A DNA stretch of 64,000 nt from Thermohalobacter berrensis (GTDB lineage: Bacteria; Bacillota; Clostridia; Tissierellales; Thermohalobacteraceae), in the NCBI RefSeq assembly GCF_003609645.1, contig NZ_MCIB01000023.1:62001-126000 (forward strand). The letters are read 5' to 3'. Shown in pieces: positions 48,432 through 57,052 of this stretch; the stretch's first letter is position 1, and each line of letters begins with the position of its first letter. Under the pieces are notes generated by a model. The model had not been told where the DNA came from, made no database searches, and was given only the letters and a program-made list of their open reading frames with translations. The translations under genes were made by a program, and so were the position numbers.

Positions 48432-49187
48432 ATGAGATTAGAAGTTGATTTTACATTTAAGGATAAATTAATTTTACCAATCCATTATAATCACATAGTA
48501 CAAGGATTTATTTACAATAACATTTCTGATGCTGCATTTCGTAAATTTCTCCATGATAAAGGATACAAATATGAAAAGAGAAATTTCAAATTATTTACAT
48601 TCTCCAGAATAATGGGAAAATTTAAAATGAATAAAAAGGAATCTACCATTACTTTCTTTTCACCAATAAAACTTGTCGTTTCTTCAATTTTAGATGATTT
48701 TGTTAATGACTTTGTTACTACTCTAATGAAAAAGGAAGATCTTAGACTAAGAAATACACCCATCAATTTTGATAAGATGGAAGTTCATGATTATAATAAT
48801 CAATCAGATGAAGTACATATTAGTATGCTTTCACCTATGACAACCTATAGTACCGTTGAAATACACAGAAAGAAAAAAACTATTTATCATAAACCAGGTG
48901 ATGATATCTTTTCTGATTTAATTTATAAAAATCTTAAGAAGAAATATAAATCTATATATGGAGGGGAAGCACCAGAAGGAGAGTTTTTAATAAAACCTGT
49001 AGATGAGAATAAAATGAAGCTTATATCAGCTAAATACAGAGGTTTTATCATAAAAGGTTGGCTAGGTGAATACATATTAAAGGGTGATCCAGAGTTAATA
49101 AAACTTGCATACGATACAGGACTAGGTAGCAAAAATGCCCAAGGTTTTGGGTGTTTTAAAATTAAAAATAGAAGGGAGGGAAGTTGA
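48432..49187 (+). CDS. cas6: Cas6 crRNA-processing endoribonuclease
   Basis: RAMP-fold nuclease of 251 residues that should cut the pre-crRNA eight bases before each spacer. The N-terminal strand MRLEVDFTFKDKLILPIHYN includes a candidate catalytic histidine, and the C-terminal glycine-rich loop GLGSKNAQGFGCFKI is diagnostic of Cas6. First gene of the type I-B operon, with GGAGGGG before its ATG. The stop overlaps the cas8b start. Confidence 0.92.
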   Translation: MRLEVDFTFKDKLILPIHYNHIVQGFIYNNISDAAFRKFLHDKGYKYEKRNFKLFTFSRIMGKFKMNKKESTITFFSPIKLVVSSILDDFVNDFVTTLMKKEDLRLRNTPINFDKMEVHDYNNQSDEVHISMLSPMTTYSTVEIHRKKKTIYHKPGDDIFSDLIYKNLKKKYKSIYGGEAPEGEFLIKPVDENKMKLISAKYRGFIIKGWLGEYILKGDPELIKLAYDTGLGSKNAQGFGCFKIKNRREGS

Positions 49188-51088
49188 TGCAAGAAGGTAT
49201 TTTACAAATAGGAAAAGCAGTATATGATAAAGAAAATTTTTTAAATAACATTGTCGAAAAAATTGATATAAAAGATAAAAAGGGTAATCCCAAATATATA
49301 ATACAGATAAATTTTGACACAAAAAGTCAGAAAATTGAAATAAAACTACGTGAAGAAGCAAATACAAAATCACCTCAAAATCTCCTTTGGATAGGCACAG
49401 CAGATGGGCCTAGTTCTCCTCAGTGGTACACAACAGGAAATAAACCTACTTATTTAATATCCCAAGTAATACCTAACTTAGTAAATATGGAAATAGAGGG
49501 TTTAAGTAACGATTTAAAAAGTATCTTTGATAATTTTTTCTACGATATGGGAGAACTAGATAAAAGAAAAAAAAGATATAGATATGTAATCGATTTAAGT
49601 AAACTATCTACTGATTTAAAGTCTAATGAAGAAATTCTAAAAGAATGTGATGGAGATGTAAAAAAGGCTATAAAAAAGGTAGAAAAAGAGATAAATGATT
49701 ATATCAAGAAAGAACTAGGAATTAAGCCAAAAGAAGTAGCTCTTTATTTCTTATCAATAGATAATGTACCTATAAGTGATAATAAGGAATATAGAAAAAG
49801 GGTAAAAAAAGAGAAACTTAAGGCGTTTGAACAGGGAGAAAAAGGGGTTTGCTCTATATGTAGCAGTAAAGAAGGATTAAGTTCTGATACCAGTAAATTA
49901 CAACTTAAATTTTATACCACTACTAATCTTAACTTTCCATCAGGGTTTTCAAAGAAAAACTATTCAAAAAATATGCTCTTATGTAAAGAATGTATGTTAC
50001 AGTTGATAGCTGGAGAACAATTTATAATGGATAAGCTAAAAACTAATATAGGTGGCCTGCAGATATATTTAATTCCCCATTTCTTATATGATTCTAGTTT
50101 AACAAGAAATGATATGGAACTAATTTCAGAAAGAATTATGGATACCTTTACTACTTCAAAAAAAGTAGAGGGAATAGTAGAACTAGAAGGGGAAATATGG
50201 GATACTATTGATTTAAGTGGTAAAGAAAACTATTATCTTTTAAATATTTTATTTTATAAAAGTTCACAACAGGCTGTTAAAGTACAAAAACTAATAAAAG
50301 ATGTACATCCATCTAGATTTAGTACAATTATTAATAATTCTCATATAGTTAGAAATGACTTTAAAAAATTAATATCAAACAAACTATCTATTCCTTTTGG
50401 TTTAGAGAGTGTTTATTATCTAATACCAGTAAAAATTAAACAGGGTGAGATAAAAGAATATAGGAAGCTTTTAACTATTTATGAAGCAATATTTAAAAAG
50501 CTTCCAATTAAAAAAGATATGCTTCTTAAATCTCAAATTAAATTAATGAGAATTCATTACTTTGAAAATCAAAGACAATATAATGTAAAAAAAGCTAAAC
50601 TACATAATGCAATGATACAGTCAAACATGTTTTTTAAATTCTTAGAAAATATAGGATGTTTAGAAAGGGGGAGAGTGATGGATACAGATAAGTTAAACAT
50701 TGAAGATGATATGAAAAATTACATAGAAGAAATGAGATATAACGAAGAAGAAGCTGCTATGTTTTTATTAGGTTGTTTGGTAGGTAAGGTAGGTAATAAG
50801 CAATATACTGATAGAAGTGGTAAGAAACCAATTCTTAATAAACTAAATTTTAATGGTATGGATATATCTAAAACAAAGAGATTATCCTCTGAAATAGTAA
50901 GTAAATTAAGACAAAATAAAATATTAAAATATAACGAAAAACTATATGCAGCCCATAAACAGTTATTTGATAAGAATATAAAAAATTGGAGTTTAAACAA
51001 GCATGACAATTTGTATTATATACTTTCAGGATATTCTTATGTTACTTCAAAAACAATGTTAAGAGAAGGGGGAAGCAAAGATGAATAA
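49187..51088 (+). CDS. cas8b: Cas8b large subunit of type I-B Cascade
   Basis: Large subunit of 633 residues, Csh1/TM1802-like. It has a zinc-finger-like pair of CxxC motifs (CSIC near 221 and CKEC near 266) seen in this group. Cas8b recognises the PAM and recruits Cas3. The ATG at 49187 overlaps the cas6 stop (TGATG) and follows GGGAGGG. The last 136 codons appear to have a separate internal start (see cas11b). Confidence 0.9.
   Translation: MQEGILQIGKAVYDKENFLNNIVEKIDIKDKKGNPKYIIQINFDTKSQKIEIKLREEANTKSPQNLLWIGTADGPSSPQWYTTGNKPTYLISQVIPNLVNMEIEGLSNDLKSIFDNFFYDMGELDKRKKRYRYVIDLSKLSTDLKSNEEILKECDGDVKKAIKKVEKEINDYIKKELGIKPKEVALYFLSIDNVPISDNKEYRKRVKKEKLKAFEQGEKGVCSICSSKEGLSSDTSKLQLKFYTTTNLNFPSGFSKKNYSKNMLLCKECMLQLIAGEQFIMDKLKTNIGGLQIYLIPHFLYDSSLTRNDMELISERIMDTFTTSKKVEGIVELEGEIWDTIDLSGKENYYLLNILFYKSSQQAVKVQKLIKDVHPSRFSTIINNSHIVRNDFKKLISNKLSIPFGLESVYYLIPVKIKQGEIKEYRKLLTIYEAIFKKLPIKKDMLLKSQIKLMRIHYFENQRQYNVKKAKLHNAMIQSNMFFKFLENIGCLERGRVMDTDKLNIEDDMKNYIEEMRYNEEEAAMFLLGCLVGKVGNKQYTDRSGKKPILNKLNFNGMDISKTKRLSSEIVSKLRQNKILKYNEKLYAAHKQLFDKNIKNWSLNKHDNLYYILSGYSYVTSKTMLREGGSKDE
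50678..51088 (+). CDS. cas11b: Cas11b small subunit from an internal start inside cas8b
   Basis: In frame with cas8b, an ATG at 50678 is preceded by AAAGGGGGAG, an excellent ribosome site that is out of place inside a gene. Translation from it gives 136 residues (MDTDKLNIEDDMKNYIEEMR onward), about the size of the helical Cascade small subunit. Internal translation of Cas11 from cas8b is established for other type I-B, I-C and I-D systems. No separate cas11 gene is in the operon, which supports this reading. Not proven without protein data. Confidence 0.65.
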   Translation: MDTDKLNIEDDMKNYIEEMRYNEEEAAMFLLGCLVGKVGNKQYTDRSGKKPILNKLNFNGMDISKTKRLSSEIVSKLRQNKILKYNEKLYAAHKQLFDKNIKNWSLNKHDNLYYILSGYSYVTSKTMLREGGSKDE

Positions 51089-51974
51089 TAGTGAAATACT
51101 ATTTTTGTATGATGCCAAAATGACTAATCCAAATGGGGACCCTGATGAGGAAAATAGACCAAGGATGGATTATGAAAGGGACATAAATTTAGTTTCAGAT
51201 TTAAGACTTAAAAGATATATAAGAGATTACTTAGAAATGCAAGGAGAAAGGATATTTGTAACAAAGCTTGAGGATAAATCTGTAAAACCTGAAAAAATAA
51301 TAGATAAGCTAAAGAAGGATTTAGGTAAGAAAAAATTGACAAAGGAAGAAATATTAAAGGAGCTTATAGATGTAAGATTATTTGGTGCAACAATGCCAAT
51401 AGAAAGGGATACTAAGACATTTACAGGACCAGTTCAATTTAATTGGGGGTACTCTTTAAATAAGGTTGAGCTTATTGAAGCTGCAATTACTTCACATTTT
51501 TCTACAGATAGTAAAAACCAGCAAGGGGCCATGGGTAGAGATTATAGAGTGAAATATTCTTTTATAGCTTTTTCAGGAGTTATTAGCGGAAATAGGGCAA
51601 AACATACACTATTGACTGAAGATGATGTTAATAAATTAGATAAAGCCATGGTTAAATCTATACCTTTACTATCCACTAGAAGTAAGGTTGGACAATATCC
51701 AAGATTATATATGAGAGTAGAGTATAAGGATAATGAAACAATATTGGGAGATATGAGAAGTACAATTGAATTAATTGAGAAAAATGAAAGCCCTAGGGAT
51801 ATTTCAGAGATAAAAATTGATGTTACTAAATTAGTAAAACATCTTGAAGATAATAAAGATAGAATAGAGTCTATATATTATTTTGCAGATCCTAATTTAG
51901 AAATATATCAAGAAGGGGAAGAAAAAGAATTTAAAGATATATTTAATAGTTTTAACCTTGTGGAAGTTAGGTGA
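51081..51974 (+). CDS. cas7: Cas7 (Csh2-type) Cascade backbone subunit
   Basis: Backbone protein of 297 residues that would coat the crRNA in several copies. The opening MNNSEILFLYDAKMTNPNGD with ENRPRMDYERDINLVSDLRL is the Csh2/Cas7b signature, followed by LIDVRLFGATMPI and the FTGPVQFNWGYSLN stretch. The start overlaps the cas8b end by eight bases and the stop overlaps a GTG that precedes cas5. Confidence 0.93.
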   Translation: MNNSEILFLYDAKMTNPNGDPDEENRPRMDYERDINLVSDLRLKRYIRDYLEMQGERIFVTKLEDKSVKPEKIIDKLKKDLGKKKLTKEEILKELIDVRLFGATMPIERDTKTFTGPVQFNWGYSLNKVELIEAAITSHFSTDSKNQQGAMGRDYRVKYSFIAFSGVISGNRAKHTLLTEDDVNKLDKAMVKSIPLLSTRSKVGQYPRLYMRVEYKDNETILGDMRSTIELIEKNESPRDISEIKIDVTKLVKHLEDNKDRIESIYYFADPNLEIYQEGEEKEFKDIFNSFNLVEVR

Positions 51975-51979
51975 TAAAC

Positions 51980-52729
51980 ATGAAAAAGGATATTCTAATA
52001 TTTGATGTAGAAGGATATGCAGCCCATTTTAGAAAGTTTTATACAAATTCATCTTCACTATCATATAGTGTTCCTCCAAGAACAGTAATATCTGGTATAA
52101 TAGCAGCTATTATGGGAATTGAAAGGGATACTTACTATGATGATTTTAGTAAAGCAAATCTAGAAATAGCAGTAAGAAAAAATAAAAAAACTAGAAAAAT
52201 TATGCAGACAGTTAACTACATGAAAATCACATCAAACAAGCATTTTCAAATACCTGAAGAACATACACAAATACCTTTTGAAATTATATTAGGTGAAAAG
52301 GGATGTGTAAGCTATAGGTTTTATGTTTCTCATCATGATAAAACTTTTTTAGACCAATTAGAAAAAAGAATAAAAGAGAAGAGATATTATTACTCTCCCT
52401 ATCTAGGTACAGCTTCCTTTTCTTGTAGTTTTAAATATATAGACAGAGTTAAGGGAGATGAAAAACAAACAGATTCTGAAATTTATATTGCTACAGTAGT
52501 TCCATTTAATTCTATTATCGAAAGGGGTATAAAATTAAGTAAAATAAATACTACACAAGTATTATTAATGAAAGAAAAAATGCCTTCAGAATTTACAGGA
52601 GATAGAGAAATAAAATCTGTAGAATCCTATGTATATGACGAAAATACTAATCCATTACCAGTTATCTTAAAAGAAAATTATATAAACCTTAATTATAATG
52701 GAGAAAGTGAAAATATAGTTTTTATGTAG
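51980..52729 (+). CDS. cas5: Cas5 (type I-B)
   Basis: RAMP protein of 249 residues that holds the 5' end of the crRNA in Cascade. The N-terminus has DILIFDVEGYAAHFRKFYTN and YSVPPRTVISGIIAAIMGIE, the Cas5h motif. ATG 51980 was preferred to GTG 51971, which lies within the preceding stop overlap and lacks spacing to the TAGGTG site. cas3 follows directly. Confidence 0.9.
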   Translation: MKKDILIFDVEGYAAHFRKFYTNSSSLSYSVPPRTVISGIIAAIMGIERDTYYDDFSKANLEIAVRKNKKTRKIMQTVNYMKITSNKHFQIPEEHTQIPFEIILGEKGCVSYRFYVSHHDKTFLDQLEKRIKEKRYYYSPYLGTASFSCSFKYIDRVKGDEKQTDSEIYIATVVPFNSIIERGIKLSKINTTQVLLMKEKMPSEFTGDREIKSVESYVYDENTNPLPVILKENYINLNYNGESENIVFM

Positions 52730-52740
52730 AGGTGTTTAAT

Positions 52741-55041
52741 ATGGAATTTAAATCCCATCCAAATAAAAAATTGATAAGACACCTAAAGGAAGTAGAAGAT
52801 TATGCTAGTAAATTTTTAAAAGATAATGAACAAAGAATAAAAACATCTTTAAGCATTATATGTAAGTGTCATGATTTTGGAAAATATACTACATATTTTC
52901 AAGAACACTTATTTGAAAATTACAGTGGTGATTTATCAAACCATGGATTTATTTCAGCACTTTTTGGGGGATTTGTGGGATTAAAAGTATTTGGGGAGGA
53001 TAATTATCTTCCCCTTATCTTATATAGTGTAATACTCCATCATCACGGTAACTTAGATGATATATATGCTGATTTACCAAATAGATTAAGGTTTAACAGA
53101 CAATCATTAAAGGTAGAATTAAAAATTAAACTTGATGCTGTAGATAAACAATTGGATAACATGAATGAAAACTTTCAGATTATTTATTCAGAATTAGAAG
53201 AACTAGGTATACATGAGTATTTTAAAGAGTTTATTAAAAATAGACCTTATGAAGAAATATTAAGGAGTTTATTAAAAATTGCTAAATTAATAGAAAGAAA
53301 CAAAATAAATAAAGATAAATTATATTCAACACATCAATTATTATATTCTTGTCTTATAGATGCAGACAAACTTAGTGCGTCCCAAACACCGTTACCAGAA
53401 ACAAAGGAACTTACATATTCTAGTTTACTTGAAAAATATAAAAGAATGTTTAAAAAGAAAACCTATGGAAAGCTAGATGAAATGAGGACAGATATTTTCA
53501 ACAGGATACAAAAAAACCTTGTATCTAGTTATGAGGATAATAAATACTTTTCCATTACTGCTCCTACAGGTTCAGGAAAAACTTTAGCTGGATTTTATGC
53601 AGCCAAAAAACTTAGAGAACTTTTAGGAGGAAATCGTAAAATAATCTATGCCCTTCCATTTACTTCAATAATTGACCAAAACTATTCTGTTATAACAAAT
53701 TTACATGAAGATAATGAAGATTTTAAAAATAACCCCAGTCAATATATATTAAAACACCATCACTTATCAGATATAGATTATAGAACTGAAGAGAAAGATT
53801 ATAATATTGATGCTTCAAATTTGCTTCTAGAAGGTTGGAAAAGTTCAATAATTGTAACTACTTTTGTACAATTATTTGAAACCTTGATTGGATATAGGAA
53901 CAAAATGTTAAAGAAATACCATAACCTTAGGGGTGCTGTAATACTATTAGATGAGCTTCAGACAATAGACATTAGATATTGGAAACTAATAGATTATGTA
54001 TTAAAAAAGTGTTGTGAAGAATTAGACTGTAGAATAATTACCATGACAGCTACTAAACCCATAATATTAAAGGATAGCAAGGAATTGCTAGATAACTACA
54101 AGGATTATTTCAAGAAATTAAACAGAGTAAAACTATATTTTGATGATAAAGAGAAAACTATAGACGAGTTTTGTAATGATTTTAGAAGTACTATTGAAGA
54201 TAAATCATATTTGATAATATGCAACACTATAGGACAATCCATAGAAGTATATGAAAGATTAAAGGATTTAGATAGGGAAGTAATATATTTATCAACAAAT
54301 ATAATTCCAAAAATGAGAAGGAAACGTATAGAAAAAATAAAGGATATAATGGATTCAAAGCCAATAGTTGTATCAACACAGGTTGTAGAGGCAGGTGTTG
54401 ATTTAGATTTTGATGTGGTATATAGGGATTTAGCTCCATTAGATAGCATAATACAGGCAGCTGGAAGATGTAATAGAAATGCAGAAAAAAAGGGAGAAGT
54501 TAAGGTAATAAAATTAGTTAAAGATGATATGTTAACTGGCAAATACATATATGGTTCTATACTTTTAATCTTAACGAATGAAATTTTAAAAAAGGGAGAG
54601 TTTGAAGAGTCGGAGTTTTTAACTTTAATTCAAACATATTTTAGAAAAGCTATTGAAAAGGTAAATTCAACAGATGAATCTGATAAATTAATTAAATGGA
54701 TAGAAAACATTAAGTTTGGAGATATAAAGAGTTTTTCTTTAATAAAAAATAGACCAGATTATGTGGATGTGTACTTTGAAATAGATGATTTTGCAAAAAA
54801 ATTGTTTCAAAAATATAAAGACGAAGTTATTGGTGAAACTGATTATAAAAAAAGGAATAAAGCAATATTAAGGCTGAAACCTAAACTTAGAGATTATATT
54901 ATATCCTTGCCTGTTAAATTCTGTAAAGAATTTATAGATGAGAAAACTTTTTTAAGGATGCCTATTGAAGATAAACAAAGGGTATATAGGGATGATATAG
55001 GATTCAACAGAGATAAAATAGACGAAACAATAATATTTTAA
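52741..55041 (+). CDS. cas3: Cas3 HD nuclease-helicase
   Basis: Effector of 766 residues. The N-terminal HD nuclease has CHDFGK (H44, D45) and a HHHGN metal motif. The superfamily 2 helicase has Walker A APTGSGKT (about 277-284), the DEAD-like LLDELQT (about 404), SAT-like TATKP, and the C-terminal QAAGRCNRN motif. HD and helicase are in one chain, as usual. It would unwind and degrade target DNA recruited by Cascade. ATG 52741 follows GAGGTG; GTG 52732 is in that site. Confidence 0.95.
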   Translation: MEFKSHPNKKLIRHLKEVEDYASKFLKDNEQRIKTSLSIICKCHDFGKYTTYFQEHLFENYSGDLSNHGFISALFGGFVGLKVFGEDNYLPLILYSVILHHHGNLDDIYADLPNRLRFNRQSLKVELKIKLDAVDKQLDNMNENFQIIYSELEELGIHEYFKEFIKNRPYEEILRSLLKIAKLIERNKINKDKLYSTHQLLYSCLIDADKLSASQTPLPETKELTYSSLLEKYKRMFKKKTYGKLDEMRTDIFNRIQKNLVSSYEDNKYFSITAPTGSGKTLAGFYAAKKLRELLGGNRKIIYALPFTSIIDQNYSVITNLHEDNEDFKNNPSQYILKHHHLSDIDYRTEEKDYNIDASNLLLEGWKSSIIVTTFVQLFETLIGYRNKMLKKYHNLRGAVILLDELQTIDIRYWKLIDYVLKKCCEELDCRIITMTATKPIILKDSKELLDNYKDYFKKLNRVKLYFDDKEKTIDEFCNDFRSTIEDKSYLIICNTIGQSIEVYERLKDLDREVIYLSTNIIPKMRRKRIEKIKDIMDSKPIVVSTQVVEAGVDLDFDVVYRDLAPLDSIIQAAGRCNRNAEKKGEVKVIKLVKDDMLTGKYIYGSILLILTNEILKKGEFEESEFLTLIQTYFRKAIEKVNSTDESDKLIKWIENIKFGDIKSFSLIKNRPDYVDVYFEIDDFAKKLFQKYKDEVIGETDYKKRNKAILRLKPKLRDYIISLPVKFCKEFIDEKTFLRMPIEDKQRVYRDDIGFNRDKIDETIIF

Positions 55042-55063
55042 CTTTTAAATTAGGAGGAGTTTT

Positions 55064-55564
55064 GTGGAAGATATAAGGGTTAATGGTACTCTTATTTGGT
55101 ACTACCATATATGCAAAAGGGAAGTATGGCTTATGGCACATGGAATAGTAGCTGATCAAGAAAATACTTACATGGATTTAGGCAGGTTTATACATGATAA
55201 TTCTTATTCTAGAAAAAAGAAAGAGGTATCAATAGGAAATATAAAAATAGATGTAATAAGTAAAGGGGATGGACAAGTAGTTGTAGGAGAAGTTAAAAAG
55301 AGTTCAAGGTTTAAGGAAAGTTCTAGGATGCAGCTTGCATATTATTTGTGGCAGCTTAAAAAACAAGGTGTTGAGGGAGCAGGGATTTTGATGTTTCCAA
55401 AGGAGAGAAAAAGAGAAGAAATAAATTTAACTGATGAGCTAATAAATGAGCTTAAAGCTATTGAAAAAGATATTTTAAAGATAATATATAGAACTTATCC
55501 TGAGAAACCTAAAAAAATTCCTTTTTGTAAAAAGTGTGCATATAGTGAATTTTGTTGGTCTTGA
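55064..55564 (+). CDS. cas4: Cas4 Fe-S exonuclease
   Basis: Adaptation nuclease of 166 residues. The RecB-type core has GDGQVVVGEVKKSS and the QLAYYLWQL (QxxxY) motif. Fe-S cysteines are one near the N-terminus (HICKREVW) and three near the C-terminus (PFCKKCAYSEFCW). Cas4 trims prespacers and fixes PAM and orientation with Cas1-Cas2. GTG start 55064 behind AGGAGGAG. Confidence 0.93.
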   Translation: MEDIRVNGTLIWYYHICKREVWLMAHGIVADQENTYMDLGRFIHDNSYSRKKKEVSIGNIKIDVISKGDGQVVVGEVKKSSRFKESSRMQLAYYLWQLKKQGVEGAGILMFPKERKREEINLTDELINELKAIEKDILKIIYRTYPEKPKKIPFCKKCAYSEFCWS

Positions 55565-55576
55565 TGAGGTGATTTA

Positions 55577-56569
55577 GTGAAAAAAACCATTTATATTTTT
55601 AATGATGGACGATTAAAAAGAAAAGATAATACTTTATATTTTGAAACTGAAAAAGGTAGAAAGTTTGTACCTGTAGAAGATGTAAGCGATTTTTATATAT
55701 TTGGTGAAGTTGACTTAAATAAAAGACTTTTAGATTTTCTTACAAAGAAAAAAATAATTCTTCACTTTTTCAATTACTATGGGTACTATATAGGATCATA
55801 TTATCCTAGGGAGTATCTAAATTCAGGCTATATGATATTAAAACAAACAGAACATTATATTGATGAAAATAAAAGACTTAAAATAGCAAGAGAAATAGTA
55901 AAGGGTAGCAGTAAAAATATGCTTAATGTAATAAAATATTATATAAATCGTGGTAAAGAGCTTGAAAATATTAATAATAGTATAGAAAGTCTTTACAATC
56001 AAATTAATGAATGTAAAAACACATCTGAATTAATGGGGATAGAGGGGAATATAAGAGATGTTTATTATAAGGGATTCGACGAAATAATTGATGATAATAA
56101 TTTTGAATTTAATCAAAGAACGAAACGTCCACCAGAAAATAAATTAAATGCTTTAATAAGTTTTGGTAATTCAATGTTGTATGTACTTGTATTAGGAGAA
56201 ATATATAAAACCCACTTAGACCCTAGAATAGGATATTTGCATACTACTAATTTTAGACGTTTCACCCTAAATTTAGATATAGCTGAAATTTTTAAACCAA
56301 TTATAGTTGATAGGATTATATTTTCACTTATATCAAAAAAAATGATTACTAAGAAGGATTTTGAAAAGGATATGGGAGGAATCCTTTTAAATGAAAAGGG
56401 AAAGAAAACATTTATACAAGAATTTGATAAAAGATTAAAGACTACCATAAAGCACCGAAAGTTAGGAAGAAAAGTATCCTACAGAAGACTTATAAGAATG
56501 GAGCTATATAAATTAGAAAAACATCTGATAGGTGAAAAGGAATATACACCTTATGTTTCCAAATGGTAA
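55577..56569 (+). CDS. cas1: Cas1 integrase (type I-B)
   Basis: Integrase of 330 residues. The C-terminal helical domain has LISFGNSMLYVLVLGEI, the histidine in GYLHTTNF and the acidic LDIAEIFKPIIVDR, which hold the catalytic Glu-His-Glu/Asp set. It joins new spacers next to the leader. GTG 55577 follows GAGGTG, 12 bases after the cas4 stop. One cas1 must serve all four arrays. Confidence 0.95.
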   Translation: MKKTIYIFNDGRLKRKDNTLYFETEKGRKFVPVEDVSDFYIFGEVDLNKRLLDFLTKKKIILHFFNYYGYYIGSYYPREYLNSGYMILKQTEHYIDENKRLKIAREIVKGSSKNMLNVIKYYINRGKELENINNSIESLYNQINECKNTSELMGIEGNIRDVYYKGFDEIIDDNNFEFNQRTKRPPENKLNALISFGNSMLYVLVLGEIYKTHLDPRIGYLHTTNFRRFTLNLDIAEIFKPIIVDRIIFSLISKKMITKKDFEKDMGGILLNEKGKKTFIQEFDKRLKTTIKHRKLGRKVSYRRLIRMELYKLEKHLIGEKEYTPYVSKW

Positions 56570-56581
56570 TGAGGTGGTATT

Positions 56582-56845
56582 TTGTTTGTTATTTTGGTAT
56601 ATGATGTAGGTGTTAAAAGGGTAAATAAAGTATTAAAAACATGTAGAAGGTACTTACATTGGGTACAAAATTCAGTTCTAGAAGGAGACATTACTGAAGC
56701 AAACCTGATAAAACTAAAAACTGAACTTAAAAGTATTATAAATGATAATGAAGATTCAGTAATAATATATAAGTTTAGAACTAAGAAATATCACAACATA
56801 GAGACATTAGGGATAAAAAAAGGTGGGGAAGAAAATATTTTATAA
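56582..56845 (+). CDS. cas2: Cas2
   Basis: Adaptation subunit of 87 residues with the ferredoxin-like Cas2 fold (FVILVYDVGVKRVNKVLKTC, WVQNSVLEGDI). It starts at TTG 56582 behind GAGGTGG. It ends the cas operon; the leader 3 hairpin starts 17 bases after its stop and may end the transcript. Confidence 0.95.
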   Translation: MFVILVYDVGVKRVNKVLKTCRRYLHWVQNSVLEGDITEANLIKLKTELKSIINDNEDSVIIYKFRTKKYHNIETLGIKKGGEENIL

Positions 56846-56862
56846 ACTTTAATAAACAAAAA

Positions 56863-57052
56863 GTCGTCGACCTCCAGTAGTGCAAAAACCCCTGGGGATC
56901 GACGACTTTTTGTTTTTGAAGATAAAAGTAGATGTAATATAGTGTTTTGAAGGGATTAAAGGGTATTTATATGGGAGAAGGTAATAGAAAAAAGTGGTAA
57001 AAATCAAATTGACAAAAAATAGTAAACCTGATAAAATCAATATATGTAATGG
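56863..57052 (+). promoter_or_regulatory. CRISPR leader 3
   Basis: Same layout as leaders 1 and 2: hairpin 56863-56906, T-runs, then the promoter. It directly follows cas2. A few substitutions (GATGTAATATAG, GGGAGAAGG) set it apart from the others. Confidence 0.85.
57009..57037 (+). promoter_or_regulatory. pre-crRNA promoter, array 3
   Basis: TTGACA at 57009 and TAAAAT at 57032, 17-base spacer. Confidence 0.75.

Noticed and set aside
48432-56845. Possibility that the cas operon is type III or a hybrid, given the CARF protein nearby
   Set aside because: Cas8b, Cas7 (Csh2-type), Cas5 and Cas3 with HD domain are all type I-B, and no cas10 or csm/cmr gene is present in the window.
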